From contig NZ_SJXJ01000033.1 in NCBI RefSeq assembly GCF_004337695.1, positions 1 through 35,441 of the forward strand: a stretch of 35,441 bases of DNA, in the 5' to 3' direction. Within the stretch, counting starts at the first letter, position 1, and each line of letters starts with the position of its first letter. Shown one piece after another: positions 23,496 through 31,434 of this stretch. The stretch is from Tenacibaculum sp. M341 (lineage in GTDB: Bacteria; Bacteroidota; Bacteroidia; Flavobacteriales; Flavobacteriaceae). Made by a program: the position numbers and the translations under genes. The notes under the pieces are model-generated. The model made no database searches. It saw only the letters and a program-made list of their open reading frames with translations, and was not told where the DNA came from.

Positions 23496-23649
23496 AACAC
23501 CCCCTAGCTTTCATACATATCTCAAAGTCTGCAAAAGTAGCATCACCAGAATCACAATAGTCCCAAATATCATAACAAGAACCTCCATTAATAATTTGTT
23601 GTTCAGATTTGTTTAAAACTGAACCTAAGTTTGAAATGTTTTTTAACAT
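23494..23649 (-). CDS. Double-glycine precursor peptide (bacteriocin/RiPP-like)
   Basis: A 51-residue peptide. The leader MLKNISNLGSVLNK, then SEQQIINGG (residues 1-23), is the Bacteroidota bacteriocin-type double-glycine leader with its Leu-x-x-x-Leu and SEQ-type features, normally removed by a peptidase-containing ABC transporter. Cleavage after Gly23 gives a 28-residue core beginning SCYDIWDYC with cysteines at 25, 32, 45 and 51, the last being C-terminal. Acidic and aromatic residues dominate the first half, and KARGC ends it. No maturation enzyme or transporter is encoded in the window, so it would rely on distant genes. It is convergent with the Ntn hydrolase. It could be a secreted bacteriocin or signal peptide; the activity is unknown. 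Confidence 0.75.
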   Translation of the reverse strand: MLKNISNLGSVLNKSEQQIINGGSCYDIWDYCDSGDATFADFEICMKARGC

Positions 23650-23675
23650 CATATAATTTTTTAGGTTAATATGAA

Positions 23676-23706
23676 TAAATCTACTACAATAAGATTAAGA
23701 AGTCAA
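23676..23706 (-). promoter_or_regulatory. Promoter of the double-glycine peptide gene
   Basis: On the minus strand TAGATTTA (23676-23683) is one base from TAnnTTTG, and TTG (23704-23706) lies 20 nt upstream. The leader before the ATG at 23649 would be about 20 nt. Confidence 0.35.
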
Positions 23707-23766
23707 CTGAATTTATCCTATGATTAAAAATAAATTATAAAATTAGAGTAATTTTACTAAGCTCTT

Positions 23767-23836
23767 TTTTAATTAGCGTTATATTATAATTGTTGTTATT
23801 TATGTGCGTTATTTTATTCAATTATTTAAAATTAGT
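23767..23836 (+). pseudogene. Decayed 5' fragment of a copy of the gene at 27243
   Basis: About 65 nt, starting TTTTTAATTAGCG, align with 27269-27330 inside the small membrane-protein gene, including the distinctive TGTGCG followed by ATTTTATTC. The alignment needs a short gap and about ten changes. In the membrane-protein frame it is broken by a stop. It therefore looks like the relic of a duplication whose other copy survives on the far side of the LuxR-receptor pair. Confidence 0.5.
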
Positions 23837-23851
23837 TAAGCAATATTGTTA

Positions 23852-23947
23852 ACTTGTGCTGTACATACAAACTGTAATAATGTATCAGTTTAATTACTAT
23901 TAACACAAGTGAAATTTGTATTTACCATTTTTACACAAATATTGTGT
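23852..23947. promoter_or_regulatory. Candidate operators upstream of the LuxR gene
   Basis: ACTTGTG (23852-23858) has an inverted copy CACAAGT at 23904-23910, and ACACAA-ATA-TTGTGT (23933-23947) is a perfect 6-bp inverted repeat ending 14 nt before the ATG. All contain CACAA/TTGTG, as if one dimeric protein bound three times. Autoregulation by the LuxR protein is possible but untested. Confidence 0.35.
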
Positions 23948-23961
23948 TTAATTATAAGCAA

Positions 23962-24720
23962 ATGAATAATACAAAAAATATAGCTCAAGAATATTTTGAA
24001 ATATTAAATCAACAGCAATTTATTGATTCGGAATTGGATTATAGTATTTTTAAAAAACAAATTCCTTTTTTAAATCAAATGGCTAAAGTTAAAAATAGTG
24101 GATTAACTGTATTTGATTTACATAAGAAAGAACATATTTTTAATTCTTATAATTTGAGTAATTTTTTTGGATACGACTTAAATAAAATTGACACAAATTA
24201 TTATAATTCAAAAATACATCCTGATGATTTTATTGCTCTTATGAAGATAGGTACTTTTATCATCCAACATTCATATAAGCTTCCTATTTCTGAAAGAAAA
24301 AACTATAAATTACAAAATGAATATCGCATATTAAATTCTGAAAATAAATATATTCGAATTATTGAACAATTTCAAATTCTTGAACTTGATCGTTTTGGGA
24401 ATTTTTGGCTCGCTTTAAGTACTATGGATATTTCACCTAATCAAGAAAAATATAACGGTGTTAGAAGTCAATGGATAAATTTAATAAATGGTAATATAAA
24501 AGTAGTTAAACCTTTTAATTTAGTTAACTCAAACCTTTCAAAAAGAGAGAATGAAATACTTTCTTTTGTTGTTGATGGTTTGCTTAGCAAAGAAATTTCT
24601 GAAAAACTATCTATCAGTTTACATACCGTTAACACCCACAGACAAAATATACTAAAAAAGCTAGGCGCAAACAGCTCTATTGAAGCTATTAAATATGCTA
24701 GGGAATTAAATTTGGTTTAA
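23962..24720 (+). CDS. PAS-LuxR transcription regulator
   Basis: A 252-residue cytoplasmic regulator; the ATG at 23962 is preferred to a GTG at 23944 that overlaps the candidate operator. Residues about 30-155 look like a PAS fold (TVFDLHKKEHIFNSYNLSNF, then KIHPDDFIALMKI). Residues about 190-250 are a LuxR/GerE helix-turn-helix (LSKRENEILSFVVDG, then LSKEISEKLSISLHTVNTHR). It has no phosphoreceiver domain, so the signal is probably sensed by the PAS part or by a partner. It lies 73 nt before a TonB-dependent receptor gene that it probably controls. Confidence 0.85.
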   Translation: MNNTKNIAQEYFEILNQQQFIDSELDYSIFKKQIPFLNQMAKVKNSGLTVFDLHKKEHIFNSYNLSNFFGYDLNKIDTNYYNSKIHPDDFIALMKIGTFIIQHSYKLPISERKNYKLQNEYRILNSENKYIRIIEQFQILELDRFGNFWLALSTMDISPNQEKYNGVRSQWINLINGNIKVVKPFNLVNSNLSKRENEILSFVVDGLLSKEISEKLSISLHTVNTHRQNILKKLGANSSIEAIKYARELNLV

Positions 24721-24793
24721 AAATTACTGATAAATCAGTATTGTAATAATTTTCATCTGATTATAATTTTGTTTCTAACAATTAATAATTAAG

Positions 24794-27133
24794 ATGAAAA
24801 AAAGAACCTTTTTAACTATTTTACTTTTCCTTTTACATAGTGTATCTTATTCTCAAGTTATAACACAAACTATTAAAGGAAAAATTATTGATGAGGCTAC
24901 CTTACAGCCTTTGTCTTTTGCAACAATTGTTATTCTTGAAACGGTACCTAATATTGGAACAACATCTGATACAAATGGAAATTTTATTATTAAAAATGTG
25001 CCTGTTGGTAGATATGATTTAAAAATATCTTTTATAGGTTATGAATCAATTATAAAACCTGAGATCGTTGTTACTTCCTCTAAAGAAGTTGTTTTGAACA
25101 TTAAACTTACCGAAAACTCTTATTCTTTAGATGAGATTGTTATTAAACCAAAAACGATTAAAGAAAAACCTATAAATAGAATGGCTACAGTTAGCGCTAG
25201 AATGCTAAGTATTGAAGAAGCTAATAGATATGCTGGGGGTTTTGATGATCCAGCCCGTTTGTCTTCTTCTTTTGCTGGTGTTGCTAGTTCCGTTGGTAAT
25301 AATGCTATAATTATTAGAGGAAATGCTCCTAGATTTCTTCAATGGAAAATTGAAGGAGTTGAAATACCCAATCCAAATCACTTTGCTGATTTAGGTGTAT
25401 TTGGCGGTGGTGGTTTAACCGCTTTAAGCAGCAATTTGTTAGCTAATTCAGATTTTTTGACTGGTGCTTTTCCTGCTGAATATAATAATGCTCTTTCTGG
25501 TGTTTTTGATATTAAAATGAGAAATGGAAATAATGAAGAATTTGAACATAGTTTTGAAGCTGGAATTATAGGTATTGATTTTGCTTCGGAAGGACCTTTG
25601 AGTAAAAAAAAGGGATCTTCTTACCTTGTAAATTATAGATACTCTACTCTTGGACTTATTTCTTCTTTACTTCCTGAAGACGCTAAAGGCACTAACTATC
25701 AAGATTTATCATTTAAATTAAACTTTCCAACCCAAAAAACAGGCACATTTTCTATTTGGGGAATTGGATTAATTGACCAATCGGAATCTATTCCTAAAAC
25801 TGAAATAAAAGAGCAAAAATATTATCAAGATATTGAAAAACAAAAAGTGAATCAGTTTATGGGAGCATTGGGAATTAATCATAAATATTGGTTTAAAAAT
25901 GCAGCTTATTTAAACTCTACTTTAGCTATATCTACAAATGGATTAAGTTTAAAAACAGATAGGCTTAATGATTTTTCTAACTTAGAACCAGAAAACAAAA
26001 TAGAAAACACAAAATATAATGTTACTCTAAAAACATTTTTAAATAAAAAGTTCAGCAAAAAACATATTAATAGATCTGGAATTACGATTAGAGCATTAGG
26101 ATATAATTTAACTTTAGACGAAAAAACAAATGAAACAAATACCTTAAAAAACTTGGTGTTAGAAAACGGGTTTAACACTTTAATATCTGCTTATACAAGT
26201 TCTTCTTTTTCTTCAAAAAATTGGCGATTTAATATGGGAATAAACTCTCAACTTTTCACATTGAATAATAGCTTTTCATTAGAACCACGTATGGGTATTA
26301 ATTACCAATTAAACAATACTAATGCTTTAAGTTTAGGGTATGGTCTACATAGCAGAATTGAACCTTTAAATATTTATTTTGCTAATACAATTAATTCCAA
26401 CTCATTACAAGCGAACAAAGAACTTGGTTTTTCAAAAGCACATCATTTTGTATTGGCTTATGATTGGAATATTTCAGAAAAATTACATTTAAAAATTGAA
26501 CCTTATTATCAATATTTATTTAATATTCCTGTAATAAAAGATAGCACAACTTCTCTTTTAAACCTGCAGAATAATTGGTTTATCAACGATGCTTATGTAA
26601 ATTCAGGAAAAGGTCAGAATTATGGAATAGATTTAACTTTAGAACAATATATAAATAGTGGATTCTATTTTTTGTTTTCAGGTTCAATTTTCAATTCAAA
26701 ATACAAAACCAATACAAATGTATGGTATAACACACGTTTTAATAAAAACTTTTTATTTAATGCTTTAGCTGGTAAAGAATTTAGAATTGGAAAAAACAAT
26801 TCAAATTTAATTAGTGTAAATGTAAGATTTAGTTATCAGGGAGGTGATAGGTTTTCAGCTATTGATGAAACACGCTCTATCATTGAAAAAGATGTTGTTT
26901 ATAATGAAATGAATCCTTTTACAGAACAAACAAACTCAGGTTTTATATCTTATTTTACAATTAATTATGAGTGGTACAAAAAAAAGAACACCCAAAAATT
27001 ATCATTAAAAATATTAAATGCGACCAATCATAAAGATTTTCAAGGACATCGGTATAATATTAAAACAAACAATGTAGAAGAATATAGAGAAGCTTTAATG
27101 ATACCTAATATTAGTTATAAGATATCATTTTAA
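24794..27133 (+). CDS. TonB-dependent outer-membrane receptor
   Basis: A 779-residue outer-membrane protein. The signal peptide (about residues 1-21) is followed by a CarboxypepD_reg-like domain (about 27-112: IKGKIIDEATLQPLSFATIV, then GRYDLKISFIGYESI). A plug runs from about 130 to 245 (IIIRGNAPRFLQWKIEGVEI, then NALSGVFDIKMRNG), and a beta-barrel reaches the C-terminal aromatic residue (YKISF). The barrel is shorter than that of SusC proteins, and no SusD gene follows, so a small ligand such as a siderophore, vitamin or peptide is more likely than a polysaccharide. Its partner is probably the PAS-LuxR regulator upstream. Confidence 0.9.
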   Translation: MKKRTFLTILLFLLHSVSYSQVITQTIKGKIIDEATLQPLSFATIVILETVPNIGTTSDTNGNFIIKNVPVGRYDLKISFIGYESIIKPEIVVTSSKEVVLNIKLTENSYSLDEIVIKPKTIKEKPINRMATVSARMLSIEEANRYAGGFDDPARLSSSFAGVASSVGNNAIIIRGNAPRFLQWKIEGVEIPNPNHFADLGVFGGGGLTALSSNLLANSDFLTGAFPAEYNNALSGVFDIKMRNGNNEEFEHSFEAGIIGIDFASEGPLSKKKGSSYLVNYRYSTLGLISSLLPEDAKGTNYQDLSFKLNFPTQKTGTFSIWGIGLIDQSESIPKTEIKEQKYYQDIEKQKVNQFMGALGINHKYWFKNAAYLNSTLAISTNGLSLKTDRLNDFSNLEPENKIENTKYNVTLKTFLNKKFSKKHINRSGITIRALGYNLTLDEKTNETNTLKNLVLENGFNTLISAYTSSSFSSKNWRFNMGINSQLFTLNNSFSLEPRMGINYQLNNTNALSLGYGLHSRIEPLNIYFANTINSNSLQANKELGFSKAHHFVLAYDWNISEKLHLKIEPYYQYLFNIPVIKDSTTSLLNLQNNWFINDAYVNSGKGQNYGIDLTLEQYINSGFYFLFSGSIFNSKYKTNTNVWYNTRFNKNFLFNALAGKEFRIGKNNSNLISVNVRFSYQGGDRFSAIDETRSIIEKDVVYNEMNPFTEQTNSGFISYFTINYEWYKKKNTQKLSLKILNATNHKDFQGHRYNIKTNNVEEYREALMIPNISYKISF

Positions 27134-27242
27134 ATATCAATACTAAGTTTATTTAAAAATAAATAATTTCCTTTTTCTATCTTCACAAAATTAAGTTAAC
27201 GATAGAGAATATCAATAAAATTAGAACATACTAAAAACAAAC

Positions 27243-27638
27243 ATGGGCATAATATTATTACCTTTTTTAATTGGCGCTATTATAATTATTGTTATTTGTG
27301 TGCGTAATTTTATTCTGTTATTTAATTCAGAAATAATTGGTGTTAATGAAATTGGTTTTGGATTTTTACTTTCTTTACTCCTATTCGTAATTATTACAAT
27401 TAGTTATATTGTTAAAGGTAAAATATGGAATCTGAGTCCGTTTTTTAGAATTCCTCTGGTTACTATATTTATTCCTTTTCTAATTCACTTTGTTATTAAA
27501 ATGATCAATATTCCTAGTTTAAATTATTTATCAAACCTTTTAATCGTTAGTATCTCTATCAATGGCATACTAGGAATTGCTTTTAACTATATTCTTTTTG
27601 ACTTATTAGCTTATTTTAATGTGAAAAAGCATTATTAA
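27243..27638 (+). CDS. Small membrane protein
   Basis: A 131-residue hydrophobic protein with four likely helices (about residues 3-25, 34-55, 68-88 and 95-120) and no recognised family. The beginning GIILLPFLIGAIIIIVICVR is also present as a decayed DNA copy at 23767-23836. It is the first gene after the receptor, 109 nt downstream. Confidence 0.6.
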   Translation: MGIILLPFLIGAIIIIVICVRNFILLFNSEIIGVNEIGFGFLLSLLLFVIITISYIVKGKIWNLSPFFRIPLVTIFIPFLIHFVIKMINIPSLNYLSNLLIVSISINGILGIAFNYILFDLLAYFNVKKHY

Positions 27639-27821
27639 GAAAAATAGCAAACGACTTAATATACTTTTAACAAAGGCATCCAAAAAATTGATGTAGGAAT
27701 GTTATAGCTATTAGAACATTGTACATACCTCCTCCTCTACTTTATTAGAAACACTACATTTCTTATCTTTACAATTATTACTTAACTAACACTATTCATC
27801 TAATATTTAGTAGAAACTAAA

Positions 27822-28913
27822 ATGAAAAACCATTTAAATTCACCTGTTCATTTTTCATGCGGATTAACTATGAAAAATAAATTTATGCTAGCTCCTCTTA
27901 CCAATACTCAAAGTTTTGAGGACGGAAGATTGTCTGACGATGAGTATAATTGGCTAACGATGAGAGCTAAGGGACAGTTTGGTTTGGTTATGACTTGTGC
28001 TTCTCATGTACAAGCCATCGGAAAAGGGTTTCCTGGACAACTAGGTATTTTTTCTGATGATCATATTGAAGGACATCAAAAATTAAGCAAAAAGATTAAA
28101 TCGTATGGCAGTCTAGCTGTTGTTCAAATTCATCATGCAGGTATGCGTTCTCCTGCCGATCTGATTAAAGAAGCTCCTGTATGTCCATCATCAAATGAAA
28201 AACATGGTGCTCGTGAACTCTCTTTAGAAGAAATAAATCAATTAAAAGAAGATTTTATTCAGGCTGCAAAAAGAGCTCAAAAAAGTGGTTATGATGGTGT
28301 TGAAGTACATGGTGCACACGGCTACATTTTAGCGCAATTTTTAAGTGCTAGCATTAATAAAAGAACTGATATTTATGGTGGTTCTTTAGAAAATAGAACT
28401 CGAATTTTATTTGAAATTGTAAATGGAATTCGAAATGCTTGTGGTGAAAATTTTTTAGTAGGTGTAAGACTTTCTCCTGAACGATTTGGTCTTGAATTAA
28501 CCGAAATTAAACAAGTATGCCAACAATTAATTGACGAATCTAAGATTGATTTTCTGGATGTTTCTTTATGGGATGTTTATAAATTACCTGAAGAAAAGGA
28601 ATATCAACATCAATCGTTATTGAGTCATTTTACTGAATTAGATTTCAAAAACGTGCGCTTAACTGTAGCTGGAAATATTCGAAATGGCGAAGATGTTACC
28701 AATATGATGGATGCTGGTGTAGATTTTGTTTCAATTGGTAAATCTGGAATTCTTCATCATGATTTTCCTGAGAGAGTAATTAATGATGTAACTTTCAAAG
28801 CAACGGAAACACCTGTTTCAAAAGAATATTTACAAAAGGAAGGATTGGGTGAAAACTTTATTCAATATATGAGTAGATGGTCTGATTTTGTTCAGTTAGA
28901 TAAAATGAAATAA
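27822..28913 (+). CDS. Old-yellow-enzyme family NADH:flavin oxidoreductase
   Basis: A 363-residue cytoplasmic FMN enzyme of the OYE TIM-barrel family. FMN- and substrate-site motifs are visible: MLAPLTNTQSFEDGRLSDDE near the start, VVQIHHAGMRS, DGVEVHGAHGYILAQFLS, KRTDIYGGSLENRTR, then FLVGVRLSPE, LTVAGNIRNG and VDFVSIGKSGI. It reduces activated alkenes or quinone-like compounds with NAD(P)H. The start MKNHLNSPVHF is well placed. It lies 20 nt before an AraC-family gene, so the two are co-transcribed. Confidence 0.93.
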   Translation: MKNHLNSPVHFSCGLTMKNKFMLAPLTNTQSFEDGRLSDDEYNWLTMRAKGQFGLVMTCASHVQAIGKGFPGQLGIFSDDHIEGHQKLSKKIKSYGSLAVVQIHHAGMRSPADLIKEAPVCPSSNEKHGARELSLEEINQLKEDFIQAAKRAQKSGYDGVEVHGAHGYILAQFLSASINKRTDIYGGSLENRTRILFEIVNGIRNACGENFLVGVRLSPERFGLELTEIKQVCQQLIDESKIDFLDVSLWDVYKLPEEKEYQHQSLLSHFTELDFKNVRLTVAGNIRNGEDVTNMMDAGVDFVSIGKSGILHHDFPERVINDVTFKATETPVSKEYLQKEGLGENFIQYMSRWSDFVQLDKMK

Positions 28914-28933
28914 ATATAGAAAAAAGTAAGTGA

Positions 28934-29785
28934 ATGAATCGAGAAATAATTGACATAAATGATTGTATTATTTTATTGGAAGAAGCTTCAACCGATACAA
29001 CATTGATTGATTCTTGCTTTTTTGACGAACCTGTTATTGCTATTGCTTTTTATGGTGCAGGCGATGTTAGTTTAAATGTAAAATATAACGGCAAAACAAA
29101 AACTTTTCAGCATACAAAAGGAATGGTGCTTTCATTTTATGCTGATGAAAAAGTAACTTTTGAGCATCATGTTTCCGCAGACAAACCTCTACAATGTTTG
29201 GTAATAGCAACCACGGTAAAAAACTTAGATAAGTTACCCAATGGTGAAGGTGAATTTTTAGAACAGTTTTTATATCAATTAGTGCATCCAAAAGATCATT
29301 ATGTGGAAGGAACTGTTTTTAAAATGAACCCTGAAATGTTTTTATTAGTGGATCAGTTTTTTAACAACACTTATGAGGGCGGAATTAAAATGATGTTTTA
29401 CAAAAGCTACATGAGTGCTTTACTTTCACATTATTTCGGTGAGTTAGCCATTCAGCAATCCACCAAAATAAATACAAAACTGCTTGAAAAAATTAATTTA
29501 GCACACGAAATACTTTTATCTGATTTAGAAAACCCTCCTTCACTTACTGAATTAGCACACACAATAGGTACCAATACCAATACTCTTAAAAAAGAATTTA
29601 AAGCTCAGTTTGGAGTTCCTGTTTTTAAGTACTTACAAAATGAGCGTTTAAAAAAAGCTTACAACCTTATTAAAAAAGAACAAAAAACCATTCAAGAAGC
29701 TGCTTGGGCTGTTGGATACGATAGCTTAGGTTCTTTTTCTAATGCCTTTGAAAAAAAGTTTGGTTACAGACCTAGCCAAGTATAA
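28934..29785 (+). CDS. AraC-family transcription activator
   Basis: A 283-residue regulator. The N-terminal 190 residues form an unclassified ligand-sensing domain. The C-terminal 90 residues carry the two helix-turn-helices: PPSLTELAHTIGTNTNTLKK, then EFKAQFGVPVFKYLQNERLK and TIQEAAWAVGYDSLGSFSNA, ending FEKKFGYRPSQV. Translation begins 20 nt after the OYE gene. Downstream of its stop lie two direct repeats exactly 21 bp apart before the next operon, which is the layout of an AraC-type binding site. Confidence 0.93.
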   Translation: MNREIIDINDCIILLEEASTDTTLIDSCFFDEPVIAIAFYGAGDVSLNVKYNGKTKTFQHTKGMVLSFYADEKVTFEHHVSADKPLQCLVIATTVKNLDKLPNGEGEFLEQFLYQLVHPKDHYVEGTVFKMNPEMFLLVDQFFNNTYEGGIKMMFYKSYMSALLSHYFGELAIQQSTKINTKLLEKINLAHEILLSDLENPPSLTELAHTIGTNTNTLKKEFKAQFGVPVFKYLQNERLKKAYNLIKKEQKTIQEAAWAVGYDSLGSFSNAFEKKFGYRPSQV

Positions 29786-29786
29786 A

Positions 29787-29822
29787 ATTCTTTTTGAATA
29801 AACCATAATTCTTTTCGAATAA
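29787..29822. promoter_or_regulatory. Predicted AraC-type operator (direct repeats, 21-bp period)
   Basis: ATTCTTTTTGAATAA (29787-29801) and ATTCTTTTCGAATAA (29808-29822) differ at one base and are offset by exactly 21 bp, two helical turns on one DNA face, as in araI1/I2. The second site ends 21 bp before the -7 box at 29844, so it covers the -33 region, the position of an activator. Confidence 0.7.
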
Positions 29823-29843
29823 GTCGCTGATTTATATCGGTTA

Positions 29844-29851
29844 TAGATTTG
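29844..29851 (+). promoter_or_regulatory. -7 box of the DUF5367 operon
   Basis: TAGATTTG fits TAnnTTTG exactly. There is no TTG about 20 nt upstream; the AraC-type repeat occupies that place, as expected of a promoter that needs an activator. The ATG lies 26 nt downstream. Confidence 0.55.
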
Positions 29852-29876
29852 TATCATCATTTAAAATCAACGAATT

Positions 29877-30269
29877 ATGATACATTCAAAATTATTTAGC
29901 GTTGCTTGTGCCATTTTAGTTTGGACTTTAGGAATTTGCTTTTTTCTAATTTCTTATTACCTACCTATTTTAGAAAACGCTACCCTACAATCAAACATTA
30001 CATTGGTTTTAGGTATTATTCCAAGTGCTTGTTTAGGAACTTATCTTTTTTATAAAAAGAGTTTTTTAAAACCATCTACGCTTGCTCTTATTTTTATAAC
30101 AACAGCGGTTATTTTAGACACTTTAATAACTCTTCCTGTATTTATGATTCCTGCTGGTAGTAGTCATCCTATGTTTTTTGGTGACCCTATGTTTTATACC
30201 ATTGCTGTGGAGTTTTACTTTGTTGTATACTATTTCGGTAAACATTTAACTGAAAAAATAACAGCATGA
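29877..30269 (+). CDS. DUF5367-like membrane protein
   Basis: A 130-residue inner-membrane protein with four helices (about residues 6-28, 38-56, 66-92 and 103-122). The pattern FSVACAILVWTLGICFFLIS, then ILDTLITLPVFMIPAGSSHP, fits the DUF5367 family, which has no proven function. It is the first gene of the predicted AraC-regulated operon and overlaps the following reading frame by 4 nt (ATGA at 30266-30269), indicating translational coupling. Confidence 0.7.
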   Translation: MIHSKLFSVACAILVWTLGICFFLISYYLPILENATLQSNITLVLGIIPSACLGTYLFYKKSFLKPSTLALIFITTAVILDTLITLPVFMIPAGSSHPMFFGDPMFYTIAVEFYFVVYYFGKHLTEKITA

Positions 30270-30462
30270 AAATCTACGCTCTTTTTATAACGGTTTTACT
30301 AAATGCGCTGTCTACTGGTTTCTTTCTTGCTTGGTCTGTTTCTATCATATTGGGAACTACTACGAAACGAATTGGAATAAATATCACAACATAAAAACCC
30401 TTACAAACATGCTTCCATTTTTCATTTTACTCATCTCAATTTTCATTCAAAAACTTTTTTAA
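30266..30462 (+). pseudogene. Broken DUF1772-like gene
   Basis: Translation coupled to the gene before it opens MKIYALFITVLLNALSTGFF, then LAWSVSIILGTTTKRIG, which resembles the first third of a DUF1772 (anthrone-oxygenase-like) membrane protein. The frame then stops at 30394 after 42 codons, and a later piece reading LPFFILLISIFIQK (to 30462) looks like a leftover of the next helix. The rest of the usual 150 or so residues is missing, so it is not functional. Confidence 0.6.
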
Positions 30463-30479
30463 ACAATAAATAATATATT

Positions 30480-31313
30480 ATGAACAACAACATTTTAGTA
30501 ATCGGAGGAACTGGTAAAACTGGTCGTCGAGTAGTAACACAATTAAATAACAAAGGAATAACTCCTAGAATTGGCGCTAGAAATGCATCGCCAAGTTTTG
30601 ATTGGGACCACAAAGAAACATGGCCAGATGCCTTAAATGGTATTGAAAGAATGTATGTTACTTATTATCCTGATTTAGCTGTTCCGGGCGCTAAAGAAGA
30701 TATAGAAAGTTTAACATATTTAGCTAAAGAATTAGGTGTTAAAAAAATGGTTTTACTCTCTGGAAAAGGAGAAAAAGAAGCTGAAGCTTGCGAACAAATT
30801 GTTATGAACTCTGGTATAGATTATACCATTGTAAGAGCTTCTTGGTTCAATCAAAATTGGAGCGAAAGTTTCTTTTTAAATCCTATTTTATCCGGTGAAG
30901 TTGCCTTGCCTATGACTGACGTTTTAATTCCGTTTGTAGACGCAAATGATATTGCTGAAGTTGCTGCAACTGTTTTACTTGACGATGCCTACAATGGTGA
31001 GATTATTGAAGTTACTGGTCCGGAATTAATCACTTTTAAAGAAATTGTAGCCATAATTTCTAAAACAAGTGGTAGAAACTTAAACTTACACAACATTACC
31101 TTAGAACAATATACTAATGGAATGAAACAAATGCAATTGCCTAATGATGTTATTTGGTTAATTGAGTATTTATTTAGTCATGTTTTAACCAATCCTGAAA
31201 ATCAATTAGTGGTAAACGATATTGAACGTGTTTTAGGTAGAAAAGCTACTTCTTTTTTAGCATATGCTGAAGAAACTGCAAAAACTGGTGTTTGGAACCA
31301 AGTAACTGTTTAA
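30480..31313 (+). CDS. NmrA-like NAD(P)-binding protein
   Basis: A 277-residue cytoplasmic protein of the atypical short-chain dehydrogenase / NmrA-QOR group. The dinucleotide-binding loop is ILVIGGTGKTGRRVV (Gly9 to Gly15). KKMVLLSGKGEKEAEACEQI and SGIDYTIVRASWFNQNWSES follow, then IPFVDANDIAEVAATVL. The catalytic Tyr-x-x-x-Lys is absent, as usual in this group, so it may act as a redox sensor or a quinone reductase-like enzyme. It probably ends the AraC-regulated operon. Confidence 0.88.
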   Translation: MNNNILVIGGTGKTGRRVVTQLNNKGITPRIGARNASPSFDWDHKETWPDALNGIERMYVTYYPDLAVPGAKEDIESLTYLAKELGVKKMVLLSGKGEKEAEACEQIVMNSGIDYTIVRASWFNQNWSESFFLNPILSGEVALPMTDVLIPFVDANDIAEVAATVLLDDAYNGEIIEVTGPELITFKEIVAIISKTSGRNLNLHNITLEQYTNGMKQMQLPNDVIWLIEYLFSHVLTNPENQLVVNDIERVLGRKATSFLAYAEETAKTGVWNQVTV

Positions 31314-31356
31314 ATGGCTAGTAGGTAAATAAAACTTACTACAATTTAGTATCTTT

Positions 31357-31402
31357 AAACTCGTAGTTGAAAATATTATTTATTTTTTACTACGAGTTTT
31401 TT
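31357..31402 (+). terminator. Terminator of the NmrA-like gene
   Basis: AAACTCGTAGT (31357-31367) pairs perfectly with ACTACGAGTTT (31389-31399), followed by more T. The 21-nt loop is long, but the stem of 11 bp is strong. Confidence 0.7.
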
Positions 31403-31434
31403 AAGATTAGTACTGTAAATCATAAACTATAAAA

